Assembly: GCA_038748365.1 (NCBI GenBank)
Contig: JBCDIZ010000004.1
Location: 124,001-188,000, forward strand
Source: Alterisphingorhabdus sp038748365
GTDB taxonomy: Bacteria; Pseudomonadota; Alphaproteobacteria; Sphingomonadales; Sphingomonadaceae
DNA length: 64,000 nt
Direction: 5' to 3'
Both the position numbers and the translations under genes were made by a program. The notes under the pieces were generated by a model that was not told the origin of the DNA, searched no databases, and was given only the letters and a program-made list of their open reading frames with translations. Of the stretch, positions 16,562 through 25,596 are shown piece after piece (within the stretch, counting starts at the first letter, position 1; every line of letters begins with the position of its first letter).

Positions 16562-18742
16562 TCACCAAATCCGAATACGCTCTTCCGGTGGCAGATAAAG
16601 CGCATGGTCTGGCCCGACATTGAACGCTTCATACCATTCATCGAAATTGCGCACGATGCCGTTGACGCGGTAATCTGCGGGTGAGTGCGGATCGGTCTTG
16701 AGTTGGCGACGCAGAAAGGCTTCGCGCGATTTGTTGCGCCATACCTGTGCCCAGGCCATGAAGAAGCGCTGGTCGCCGGTCAGGCCATCAATCACCGGTG
16801 CTTCCTCACCATTGAGCGACAGCTTATAGGCGCGATAGGCCATGGAGAGGCCGCCCAGATCACCGATATTCTCGCCAAGAGTGAGCTGGCCGTTGACGCA
16901 GGTTTCGCCATCATCGAGCGGACACAGCTTGTTATATTGCTCGACCAATGCGCTGGTCAGTTGCTTGAAATTGGCAAGGTCTTCCTCGCTCCACCAGTTA
17001 CGCAAAACGCCATCGCCATCGGACTTGGCACCCTGATCATCAAAACCATGGCCCATTTCATGGCCGATCACGCCACCAATCGCACCATAGTTGACCGCCG
17101 GGTCTGCTGAGAGGTTGAAAAAGGGTGGTTGGAGAATGGCTGCCGGGAACACAATCTCATTCCGGTTCGGCGAATAATAGGCATTCACCGTCTGCGGCAG
17201 CATAAACCATTCGGTCTTGTCGATGGGCTGCCCCAGCTTGGAAAGCATGTCATTCAGCCCCCATTTGCCAGCGGATATGGTGTTGGCAAACGCCGCGCCC
17301 TGAGTGACTTCGAGATCGTCATAGGTCTCGAACTTCTCCGTATAGCCGATTTTCGGAGTGAACTTCGCCAGCTTCTCACGCGCGGCGACTTTAGTCTCGT
17401 CGCTCATCCAGCGTATTTCATTGAGATTGACGGCCATGGCCTTGCGCAGATTCTCGACCAGCTCGTCCATCGCGGCCTTGTTTTCCGGTGGGAAATAGCG
17501 CGCGGCATAGACCTTGCCGACGCCTTCGCCGAGAGCGCCTTCGACCGCGCTGACAGCCCGTTTCCAGCGTTCACGCTGCACTTTCGCCCCGCCCAGCTTC
17601 TTGCCGTAGAAATTGAATCGGGCTTCATCGATGTCGCTGGGCAGTACGGAAGCTGCGTCAGAAAGCAGATGCGCTTGCAGATAGGCTTGCCATGTCGCCA
17701 ATGGTGCTTCATTGGCCAGCTTCATGAGGCCGGGAACACCTGCACCCAGTTTGGCAAGCTGTTCTTCTGTCAGACCAATGGCTTCAATTTCTTCGGCTGT
17801 AGGCGTCAGTTGGCGAATGACAAAACCATCATGATCACCAATGCCCAATTCGGTCATAAAGGTTTCGACCGGAAAGCCATCGGCCATTGCGATGAGGTCA
17901 GCGCGGCTCACTTTGTTGTAAGTAAGGTCGCGATTGCGGCCCAATGCACGGTCCCAATGCTGTTCAGCAATTTGGCGTTCCAGACCGTAAACCGATTCCG
18001 CTGCTGCTGCGGGATCTTGATATCCGGCTTTCCCCAATAGGAAGGTCAGATATTCCTTATAGGCGGCGCGTAGCTCCACATTACGCTCGCTATCATCCAG
18101 ATAATAGCTGCGGTCCGGGAGACCGAGGCCCGATTGGTTGACATAGAAAGTATATTCGTCGGTCTTTTTGCTATCGACATCAACCCAGCCGCCCATCGGG
18201 GCAGACAGGCCAGTCATGGCAAAGGCTTTGGCCAGGTCTTCGCGGTTCTGGATAGCCAATATGGCATCTATATGCTGCTGTACTGGTGCGAGGCCGGCGG
18301 CATTAATGGCATCAACATCCATATAGCTGTTGTAATAGGCAGCAATCTTGCCCTCTAGCGTCGCTGGATCAGGCTGTTCTGCGGCAAGCTCTTCGATGAT
18401 CTTGCGCACCCGTTGTTCCGACTTTTCCGCCAACAGCGTAAAACCACCATAGCGCGAGCGGTCAGCGGGGATTTCGAAGCTATCAACCCATTTGCCGTTG
18501 ACATACATGAAGAAATCATCGCCGGGCTGAACACTGTCTTTCACCAGCGTGGTATCAACGCCCCATTCACCCCAATAATCGCGGGCGGTGGTGGTAATGC
18601 CATCATCGCTCGCGCCGCCTTCTTCCACGGCCAGCATCATATGGCCGTGATCATGGCCATCATGGTCATGTGCGGCTTGCGCCGCGGTGATGCTGGAAAC
18701 AGCCAGAGCCATCAAGGATGCGGCGCCAAACAGCTTCTTCAT
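16562..18742 (-). CDS. M13-family (neprilysin-like) zinc metallopeptidase
   Basis: A 726-residue secreted oligopeptidase. A Sec signal peptide (LMALAVSSITAAQA) is followed by the histidine-rich stretch HDHDGHDHGH. The catalytic zinc motif HEMGH is at residues 561-565 within GGVIGHEMGHGFDDQGAKSD, and the third ligand is E624 in ENIGDLGG. The NAYYSPNRNEIVFPAAILQP substrate-cleft segment is also typical of M13 enzymes. Length and motif order match complete family members. It stands alone on the minus strand between convergent and divergent neighbours. The his-rich N-terminus may bind metal, which is inference. Confidence 0.95.
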   Translation of the reverse strand: MKKLFGAASLMALAVSSITAAQAAHDHDGHDHGHMMLAVEEGGASDDGITTTARDYWGEWGVDTTLVKDSVQPGDDFFMYVNGKWVDSFEIPADRSRYGGFTLLAEKSEQRVRKIIEELAAEQPDPATLEGKIAAYYNSYMDVDAINAAGLAPVQQHIDAILAIQNREDLAKAFAMTGLSAPMGGWVDVDSKKTDEYTFYVNQSGLGLPDRSYYLDDSERNVELRAAYKEYLTFLLGKAGYQDPAAAAESVYGLERQIAEQHWDRALGRNRDLTYNKVSRADLIAMADGFPVETFMTELGIGDHDGFVIRQLTPTAEEIEAIGLTEEQLAKLGAGVPGLMKLANEAPLATWQAYLQAHLLSDAASVLPSDIDEARFNFYGKKLGGAKVQRERWKRAVSAVEGALGEGVGKVYAARYFPPENKAAMDELVENLRKAMAVNLNEIRWMSDETKVAAREKLAKFTPKIGYTEKFETYDDLEVTQGAAFANTISAGKWGLNDMLSKLGQPIDKTEWFMLPQTVNAYYSPNRNEIVFPAAILQPPFFNLSADPAVNYGAIGGVIGHEMGHGFDDQGAKSDGDGVLRNWWSEEDLANFKQLTSALVEQYNKLCPLDDGETCVNGQLTLGENIGDLGGLSMAYRAYKLSLNGEEAPVIDGLTGDQRFFMAWAQVWRNKSREAFLRRQLKTDPHSPADYRVNGIVRNFDEWYEAFNVGPDHALYLPPEERIRIW

Positions 18743-18942
18743 AATTTACTCCCCAAGCGGTTTCATTTGTAACTTTACTACCCGGCATGCTCTTAAACGT
18801 TGGCTCAAAAAAAGCAAAACTGCTTCGGCTAAAGATAAAGCTGTTTCGATAGTCAGCATTTCCATATCGAGACCGTAACGTCTGCTAACGGTCACCTGAA
18901 ACCCATTGCCATACGCCTTCGGGCTGCTAAGGCCCGTGCGCG

Positions 18943-20010
18943 ATGCTTGTCACCATTCTCCTGCTAATTTTAGGGCTGGCGCTGCTTATTGGCGGCGGTG
19001 AATTGCTGGTGCGCGGCGCGGTGCGCTTGGCTGATTGCCTCGGGGTAAGTCCGCTTATTGTCAGCATCGTGATTATCGGCTTTGGCACCTCCGCGCCGGA
19101 ACTCGCTGCCAGCATACAGGCCAGCCGCATTGGTTCGCCCGGTATTGCTTGGGGCAATGTGATCGGCTCAAATCTCGCCAATAGCCTGTTGATCCTGGGG
19201 GCAACCGCCACGGTGGGACGATTGGCGGTGACCCGCGCGCCTTTGTGGCGCGATGGTGGTCTGGTGCTAGTGGCGACGCTGATGCTCTGGATATTGGCGG
19301 CGGATGGCAATATCGGGCGCGGCTGGGGTATTGCCATGGTGGCTTTGCTGATCAGCTATCTGACTTATGCCGTGATACAGGAAAAGCGTTCGAGCGGCGC
19401 TACTGCGGCGGGTGATGCCGGTATCGCCCATGCCGGATCGCGCGGGGTCGGCGAAGGGCCTGCCGAAGCGTTGGACGATGTCACCGATGATGCGCGAGAA
19501 ATTGCCATAGAACCCGAAACGACAGGGCTTGCAGCAATTTACTATAACTACCCCATGGCCTCCTCGATCGTGATTTTGCTGATTGGGCTGGGCATGATCC
19601 TGACCGGCGGTTCGCTGCTGGTGGAACAGGCGGTGGCGATCGCTGGTGCTTTCGGTCTGAGTGAAACGCTGATTGGCATTACTGTAATCGCCATGGGCAC
19701 GTCTGCGCCGGAATTGGTGACTTCACTGGTTGCCGCCTGGCGCAATCAGGGGGAGATTGCTGTCGGCAATGTTATGGGTTCCAATATCTACAATATTCTC
19801 GGCATTGGCGGCACGGTGGCCATTCTCTCGCCCAATGGATTCCCCGATGCACTGGTTACACCCGATCTGCCGATCCTTATGATGTCAGCTATTCTGATGA
19901 TCCTCTGCGCCGCAACGCATTACAGCATCTTCCGCCGCGAGGGTGTGCTGTTATTGCTGTGCTATTTTGGCTATATCGGCTGGAAGGTTATGACCATCGC
20001 TTGGGCGTGA
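18943..20010 (+). CDS. Calcium/sodium antiporter (CaCA, YrbG-type)
   Basis: A 355-residue inner-membrane cation exchanger with ten or so hydrophobic segments in two homologous halves. Each half carries the alpha-repeat motif: GFGTSAPELAASIQASRIGS in the first and AMGTSAPELVTSLVAAWRNQ in the second, each followed by a GNVIGSN or GNVMGSN motif. Those residues bind the exchanged cations in this family. The central loop (about residues 145-200) is hydrophilic and alanine/glutamate-rich. The gene diverges from the M13 peptidase across a 200-base spacer in which I see no clear signal. Confidence 0.93.
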   Translation: MLVTILLLILGLALLIGGGELLVRGAVRLADCLGVSPLIVSIVIIGFGTSAPELAASIQASRIGSPGIAWGNVIGSNLANSLLILGATATVGRLAVTRAPLWRDGGLVLVATLMLWILAADGNIGRGWGIAMVALLISYLTYAVIQEKRSSGATAAGDAGIAHAGSRGVGEGPAEALDDVTDDAREIAIEPETTGLAAIYYNYPMASSIVILLIGLGMILTGGSLLVEQAVAIAGAFGLSETLIGITVIAMGTSAPELVTSLVAAWRNQGEIAVGNVMGSNIYNILGIGGTVAILSPNGFPDALVTPDLPILMMSAILMILCAATHYSIFRREGVLLLLCYFGYIGWKVMTIAWA

Positions 20011-20064
20011 CAGCTTTCCATGCTGGCGATATAGCTGGTGTACAGAGTCATAATATTAGCAAAA

Positions 20065-20090
20065 GACGGGCATTGTTGCCCGTCAGGGGA
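20065..20090 (+). promoter_or_regulatory. Perfect hairpin touching the ribosome binding site
   Basis: GACGGGCA (20065-20072) and TGCCCGTC (20077-20084) form a perfect 8-base-pair stem with loop TTGT. The ribosome binding site AGGGGA (20085-20090) of the sugar dehydrogenase gene follows without a gap. There is no T-run, so a role in translation is as likely as termination of the upstream antiporter message. Confidence 0.45.
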
Positions 20091-20095
20091 AGCAT

Positions 20096-21493
20096 ATGCG
20101 CGCTTGGGTAAGAAACAGCCTGATTTTCATTTTTCTGGTTCTGGTGATCTTGGGGCTGGCGGCCTATTTTCTGCTACGTGGGCAAACTGCGGAATATACA
20201 ACAGAACAGCTAAGCGGGCCCAATCCGGAGATTTCCGACCCCCGCAGTGAGAGCTTCCCGACCGTCCGGATTGCCGATATTGTCGGCTGGGGTGAGGGCG
20301 AAGCGCCCATAGTTGCCAATGGGCTGGCCGTTTCGCGCTATGCAGAAGGACTGGACCATCCCCGGCAGATGTATCGTCTGCCCAATGGTGACTTGTTGGT
20401 GGCAGAGACCAATAGCCCACCACGCGAAAATAAGGGTATTGAAGGCTGGGTCTTTCGCAATCTGATTGCACGTGCAGGTGCAGGATCGCCTTCGGCCAAT
20501 CGTATTAGCTTGCTGCGTGATGCAGATGGTGATGGCGTGGCCGAGCAGAAAAATGTGTTCCTCGAAGGACTGAACTCACCCTTTGGTATGGCGCTGGTGG
20601 GCGATACGCTCTACGTGGCCAATACCGATGCAGTGCTGGCTTTCCCTTATAGTGAGGGGGATACCAAGATTACCGCCAAGGGCGAGAAAATCGCCGATCT
20701 CAATGCTTCCAAGCCGAATAACCACTGGACCCGCAACCTGATTGCGTCTGCTGATGGTACCAGCCTGTTTGTTGCTGTCGGCTCGAACAGCAATATCGGC
20801 GAAAACGGTATGGACACCGAAACCCAACGCGCGGCGATCCTCGAAATTCAGCTGGATGCCGATAATGAGTTGCGCGAATATGCCTCTGGCCTGCGCAATC
20901 CGGTGGGGATGGATATTCACCCCGAGACCGGTGGGCTTTGGACTGTGGTCAATGAGCGCGATATGCTCGGCCCTGATCTGGTACCGGATTATCTCGCTGA
21001 AGTCGGGCTGGGCACCCAATTTGGTTGGCCGCATTATTATTGGGGTGGCTATCAGGACACACGGGTGGAAGAGCCGTTGCTGCGCGATCTGTCAGGATAT
21101 ATCCGCAAGCCCGACTATGCCTTGGGTGCACATGTTGCGCCGCTGGGCGTTGTATTCTCTCATGAATCGGCTTTTTGTAATGCTTTTGCCGAAGGCGCGT
21201 TTATCGCGCGTCATGGTTCTTGGAACCGCAAGCCTGCTTCGGGCTATGATGTCGTCTATGTCGCCTTTGCCGATGATGGTGAACCGACTGATGCGCTTCC
21301 GGTCAACGTCTTAACCGGTTTCCTGACCGACAGCGGCGATGCGCGAGGTCGCCCGACCATGGTGGAGATTGACGCTACCGGCGCATTACTGATCACCGAT
21401 GATGTGGCCGGCATTATCTGGCGTGTTGCACCGGAAGCCGGATCATGTCCCCCTGCTGAAGAAACGACTGATAGCAGCGAAACCACCAGCTAA
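20096..21493 (+). CDS. PQQ-type sugar (sorbosone) dehydrogenase family protein, membrane anchored
   Basis: A 465-residue protein. One N-terminal membrane helix (SLIFIFLVLVILGLAAYFLL) anchors a periplasmic beta-propeller of the glucose/sorbosone dehydrogenase family. Family features include HPRQMYRLPNGDLLVAETNS, EGLNSPFGMALVGDTLYVAN, YASGLRNPVGMDIHPETGGL and IARHGSWNRKPASGYDVVYV. Enzymes of this family oxidise aldoses with PQQ and pass electrons to the respiratory chain; the substrate here is not predictable. No PQQ biosynthesis genes are in the window. Confidence 0.88.
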   Translation: MRAWVRNSLIFIFLVLVILGLAAYFLLRGQTAEYTTEQLSGPNPEISDPRSESFPTVRIADIVGWGEGEAPIVANGLAVSRYAEGLDHPRQMYRLPNGDLLVAETNSPPRENKGIEGWVFRNLIARAGAGSPSANRISLLRDADGDGVAEQKNVFLEGLNSPFGMALVGDTLYVANTDAVLAFPYSEGDTKITAKGEKIADLNASKPNNHWTRNLIASADGTSLFVAVGSNSNIGENGMDTETQRAAILEIQLDADNELREYASGLRNPVGMDIHPETGGLWTVVNERDMLGPDLVPDYLAEVGLGTQFGWPHYYWGGYQDTRVEEPLLRDLSGYIRKPDYALGAHVAPLGVVFSHESAFCNAFAEGAFIARHGSWNRKPASGYDVVYVAFADDGEPTDALPVNVLTGFLTDSGDARGRPTMVEIDATGALLITDDVAGIIWRVAPEAGSCPPAEETTDSSETTS

Positions 21494-21526
21494 TCATAGC
21501 ACATCGCCATAATCTGAGGATCGCCC

Positions 21527-22201
21527 ATGAATGTAACCAAGGCTGTGCGCACCCGCCGCTCTATTCGCCATTTTCTCGATAAGCCGGTTGATCTGGAGGT
21601 ATTACGGGCCGCGATGGAAACCGCGCAATATGCGCCATCAGGTGGCAATCTTCAGCCTTGGCATGCGGTGGTGCTGACAGGCGAGCCGCTGGAGGAACTT
21701 AAAGCGGCGGTGGCGCAAAAGCTGCCATCAGGCCCTGAGGGACAGTCGCCGGAATATGAGATTTATCCCAAAGGTTTGCAGGAGCCTTATCGCACCCGAC
21801 GTTTTGCGTTGGGCGAGGCAATGTATGACAGTCTGGAAATCCCGCGCGAAAACAAGATGGGGCGGATGATGCAGATGACACGCAATTTCCGCGCTTTTGA
21901 CGCACCGGTTTGTCTGTTTGTCCATACGCCGAAGAATATGGGCCCGCCGCAATGGTCCGATATGGGCATGTGGTTGCAAACATTGATGCTGTTGCTGACC
22001 GAAGCAGGACTCGATACATGTCCGCAAGAAGCGTGGTCCGTTTATGGCAAAGAGATACGCGAAACGCTCAACCTGCCGGAAGATCATATCTTCTTCTGTG
22101 GCATGGCGATTGGTTATCGTGATCCGGATGCTCCGGTTAACCGTTTCCCTGTGCCGCGTGCGCCCATATCTGAAGCGATAGATTTTCGCGGTTTTGCGTG
22201 A
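21527..22201 (+). CDS. Nitroreductase family protein
   Basis: A 224-residue FMN-dependent oxidoreductase. The N-terminal KAVRTRRSIRHFLDKPVD and AMETAQYAPSGGNLQPWHAV are the conserved flavin-binding segments of NfsB/NADH-oxidase-like nitroreductases. The C-terminal LPEDHIFFCGMAIGYRDPDA also fits. It probably reduces nitroaromatics, quinones or enamides with NAD(P)H in the cytoplasm; the natural substrate is unknown. GAGGA precedes the ATG. It is 33 bases downstream of the sugar dehydrogenase and may be co-transcribed. Confidence 0.92.
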   Translation: MNVTKAVRTRRSIRHFLDKPVDLEVLRAAMETAQYAPSGGNLQPWHAVVLTGEPLEELKAAVAQKLPSGPEGQSPEYEIYPKGLQEPYRTRRFALGEAMYDSLEIPRENKMGRMMQMTRNFRAFDAPVCLFVHTPKNMGPPQWSDMGMWLQTLMLLLTEAGLDTCPQEAWSVYGKEIRETLNLPEDHIFFCGMAIGYRDPDAPVNRFPVPRAPISEAIDFRGFA

Positions 22202-22301
22202 TTTTGCCTGTCTGGCGATGTAAATTTTCGCCTTAAAAGTCCTTATTGTGACTTACCGCATCGCTCTTTTGCCTGATGTCCGTTACATACTATAACAGTT
22301 G

Positions 22302-22315
22302 TGAAATAAGTTTCA
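22302..22315. promoter_or_regulatory. Inverted repeat ahead of the CHAT-TPS module
   Basis: TGAAA-TAAG-TTTCA is a perfect inverted repeat about 100 bases before the start of the CHAT gene, just downstream of TATAAC (22291-22296), which resembles a -10 element. It is a candidate operator for the six-gene module. A shorter repeat, ATGTC-N7-GACAT, lies at 22329-22345. Confidence 0.35.
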
Positions 22316-22416
22316 TAAGCTGATAAAGATGTCTTGAAGGGACATTCCGGGTCGCACAGTGAGTCGTGCAGCAGATGCGAAAACGCATTTTTGCCGCGCG
22401 CCGTGAGGGGTATGCG

Positions 22417-25400
22417 ATGCGGTTTGATTGGCGCCAGCTGTGCGACCTGATGGTTGCACCGGGACTACTTTCAGCTCAGGCTGAAGGATCATCAGTACAG
22501 ATATCGAAATATAGCGGGTTAGGTAAAGGTCTGCTAGCCTTGTCCTTTGCCGCTTCGACTTTTGCTTTTACTGCTCCCGCATATGCGCAGCAGCAACCGG
22601 TCAGCTTGCGCGACAGCTTTCCTATTGGGACAGGCGGCGATACATTGTGTCAGGCGCAGAGCCGTTCGCTTGATCCGGCTAATATCTCGCCTTTTGACCG
22701 TAGCTGGGCGATTGTCTGCCGCGACTCTGCCAAACCCATTGGCTATGTTTTTGCGCTGCGTGAGAGTGCAGGCGATGTCCGCTCGCGTCTGGCGGCGCGG
22801 CGTGCGAATGATGTGACATGCGACAGCAATGAGGCATGTGTGTGGATCGAGGGCAATTTGCCCTACACCGTTATTAGCCGTGAAACCGGCAAGGTGCATT
22901 ATGTCACCGAGGGTTTCACCGCTTATGGTGATGCGCTGAATCTGGCGCTGGAATCGGTGATGACTGACACGCTGGTTGAAGGCGATATCCGTGTTGTCAC
23001 GACATCGCTGGGCGATACCGAAGCCTTTGCCCGAGTGCAGGCGCTGACGCTGGAGCCCGATCAGGCGCTGGCCGAGGGCTATCGCCGCAACAACAAGGGC
23101 GACTATGCCGATGCTGCCGCGTTCTTTGAGACGCTGGAGCAGCGGCTTAGTGGTGAGGAAGAGGGGATTGAGCCCGGCGAGTTCCTGATCAACCGTGCCC
23201 TGCAGAAATCCAATCTCGGAGATTTTGCCGAGGCCGATGCTCTCTTTGCAGAAGCACGGCAGATACCGACCGATGACCCGGTTCAGGCGCGCCTGCGTCG
23301 CAATTTTGAAGCCATCCATCTGATCAACCAGCGCCAATATGGCGCGGCGATCAACCGGTTGAACCAGCCTATTGCCGCGATTGTCGACAGTGCCGAAGTG
23401 CTGCGCTCTCAAGGCGAGATTACCCGGCCAATTGCAGCGCGGATCAATCGCGACACCGATTTTGGCGATATATTGGGCTATGTCGATGACCTGAAACTGA
23501 CGCCTGAGGAGCGGGCGATTATAATCGATGCCCAGGCTCGGCATCTGGTTGCGACGGCGCAGCGGCTTTCTGGTCAGCCCGATATTGCACGCGAAGGCTT
23601 GATTACCGCTTTGTCTGAAGCAGTGAGCGTTCGCGAAGGCCGGGTTGTCTCTATCATAAGACTGCGGACACAAATCCTGACTGAATTGGGTGTCATTGCC
23701 GAAGGGCAGGGTGATTTTGCTGAGGCAGAGAATTTCTATACCCAAGCGATCAGTCTGCTGGCGACGCAATATCCGGAAACCCGCGCACTAAGTGCCGCCA
23801 AGGCGCGCCTGGCGGCCTATTATGTGCGCCGTGGGCAGACCGATCAGGCGCGGACCATATATCGAGAAGTCGTCGAAAACTCGCTCAATCGGCGCAATGC
23901 GCTGAGCGGCTTTGCCAACCAGCTTTCGCCCTATTTTGATCTGCTTGTCGGCGATGGCAATCCGAGCGATGCTGATGTGCAGGAGTTTTTTGAGGCAACC
24001 CAGATACTGGTGCGTCCCGGTGTTGCTGAAACGCAGGCCATTCTATCACGCGAATTGAGTACCGGAGATGATGAGGCGGCGCGGTTGTTCCGCCAGTCAA
24101 CCAATATTGGCCGCTCAATTGAGCGTTTGCGCATCGAGTTTTCAGCGCTGGGCGAAGCCGCCGGGCAAAGGGGCGTTGCCGAGCGGCGCGAGCGTCTGGC
24201 ATCGGAGATTGAACGATTGGAATCCGCGCAGCAGGAAATTCTCGTTAGCCTCTCCGCTTATCCGCAATATACTGCCTTGGCGACGCGGCAACTGGGGCTG
24301 GATGAGCTATTCAGCGTGATGCAGCCGGGTGAAGGCTTTACCCGTGTGTCAGTAGCTTCGGACAAGGTGTATATCTTCTTCACTGACGGCCAGACCAGCC
24401 GTGCGTGGCGCGCAACTGTATCCGCCGACGAGATGGATCAGCGCGTCGATACGCTGCGCGATACGATCTCGCAATTTGATCCGGTAACGCGGCAATATCT
24501 GACGACACCCTATGATGTCGCTACAGCGCGCTCGCTTTATAGTGATTTGTTCGGTCCGGTGGATAGCCAGTTGCGTGGTCTCGATCATCTGATTTTTGAG
24601 CCGGATGGCGCATTGCTGCGCCTGCCGATCGATCTGCTGGTTACCGATGACGCCTCAGTCGCGCGCTATACTGAACGCGCCGATGCGATTGATGGCGACC
24701 CTTTTGATGTAAGTGATGTCAACTGGCTGGCGCGCGATACCGCGATCAGCACCGCCGTTTCGGCGCGCGCTTTTGTCGATGCCCGCGGCGCACCGGCCTC
24801 CAATGCGCGTCAGCAATATCTCGGCATGGGCGAAAATGCAGCCGTCTTTAATGAAGCAGATACTAGCAGGATCCGTTCTATGGGCAGGGACAATGCCGGT
24901 AATTGCAACTGGCCATTGGCGGAGTGGAATAAACCGATTTCGGCTGCCGAATTGCTCTCGGTGCGTTCGCTTGTTGGCCAGTCGCAATCAGAAATACTGA
25001 CTGGCGCTGCATTTAATGACAGTGCGATCAACGCGCGCGATGATCTCGATGATTTCCGCATTCTGCATTTTGCGACGCATGGGCTGGTAACCGCACCACG
25101 CGCTGAATGCCCGGCACGCCCGGCATTGCTTACCTCTTTTGGTGAGCAGAACTCCGATGGTCTGCTGACTTTCCGCGAGATTTTTGACTTGCGGCTTGAT
25201 GCTGATCTGGTGATCCTCTCCGCTTGCGATACCGCGGGCCGGGCAACCGTGGCAGCAACCCGCGAGGCAGGTCTGGTTACCGGCGGCGGCGGTTCGCTGG
25301 ACGGACTGGTACGCGCCTTTGTCGGTGCAGGCGGCCGTTCGGTAATGGCCAGCCACTGGCCCGCACCCGATGATTTTGATGCGACGTCGCGGCTGATTAC

Positions 25401-25596
25401 CGGGCTGTTCGAAAAGGGTGAAAACCGCACGATCTGGGCAGCGCTGGCCGAAGCGCAAAAGCCGCTGATGAATGATCCGCTGACTTCGCATCCCTATTAT
25501 TGGGCCGGTTTCGCGGTGATCGGCGATGGCGCGCGGACATTGCGTACCGATGGTGCCAGCGCGCAGCTTTCCCAGAAAGAGTCTGTGGGGGATTAG
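22417..25596 (+). CDS. Exported TPR-CHAT domain protein
   Basis: A 1059-residue protein. A hydrophobic segment (LLALSFAASTFAFTAPAYAQ) preceded by about 30 extra residues looks like an extended signal peptide, so the protein should act in the periplasm or beyond. Residues about 190-560 contain helical TPR-like repeats (for example EGYRRNNKGDYADAAAFFET and AEGQGDFAEAENFYTQAISL). The C-terminal CHAT domain, a caspase-like fold, keeps its dyad: H888 in ILHFATHG and C937 in LVILSACDTAG. ATG 22417 is favoured by GAGGGG eight bases upstream; in-frame alternatives lie at 22366 (GTG) and 22375. It is followed with no gap by the CHASE2 cyclase gene. The substrate is unknown. Confidence 0.88.
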   Translation: MRFDWRQLCDLMVAPGLLSAQAEGSSVQISKYSGLGKGLLALSFAASTFAFTAPAYAQQQPVSLRDSFPIGTGGDTLCQAQSRSLDPANISPFDRSWAIVCRDSAKPIGYVFALRESAGDVRSRLAARRANDVTCDSNEACVWIEGNLPYTVISRETGKVHYVTEGFTAYGDALNLALESVMTDTLVEGDIRVVTTSLGDTEAFARVQALTLEPDQALAEGYRRNNKGDYADAAAFFETLEQRLSGEEEGIEPGEFLINRALQKSNLGDFAEADALFAEARQIPTDDPVQARLRRNFEAIHLINQRQYGAAINRLNQPIAAIVDSAEVLRSQGEITRPIAARINRDTDFGDILGYVDDLKLTPEERAIIIDAQARHLVATAQRLSGQPDIAREGLITALSEAVSVREGRVVSIIRLRTQILTELGVIAEGQGDFAEAENFYTQAISLLATQYPETRALSAAKARLAAYYVRRGQTDQARTIYREVVENSLNRRNALSGFANQLSPYFDLLVGDGNPSDADVQEFFEATQILVRPGVAETQAILSRELSTGDDEAARLFRQSTNIGRSIERLRIEFSALGEAAGQRGVAERRERLASEIERLESAQQEILVSLSAYPQYTALATRQLGLDELFSVMQPGEGFTRVSVASDKVYIFFTDGQTSRAWRATVSADEMDQRVDTLRDTISQFDPVTRQYLTTPYDVATARSLYSDLFGPVDSQLRGLDHLIFEPDGALLRLPIDLLVTDDASVARYTERADAIDGDPFDVSDVNWLARDTAISTAVSARAFVDARGAPASNARQQYLGMGENAAVFNEADTSRIRSMGRDNAGNCNWPLAEWNKPISAAELLSVRSLVGQSQSEILTGAAFNDSAINARDDLDDFRILHFATHGLVTAPRAECPARPALLTSFGEQNSDGLLTFREIFDLRLDADLVILSACDTAGRATVAATREAGLVTGGGGSLDGLVRAFVGAGGRSVMASHWPAPDDFDATSRLITGLFEKGENRTIWAALAEAQKPLMNDPLTSHPYYWAGFAVIGDGARTLRTDGASAQLSQKESVGD

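Noticed and set aside
22417..25596. CHAT protein considered as a defence effector (Craspase- or gasdermin-like)
   Set aside because: It has a signal peptide and sits with secretion genes; no Cas7-11, gasdermin or other defence gene is nearby.
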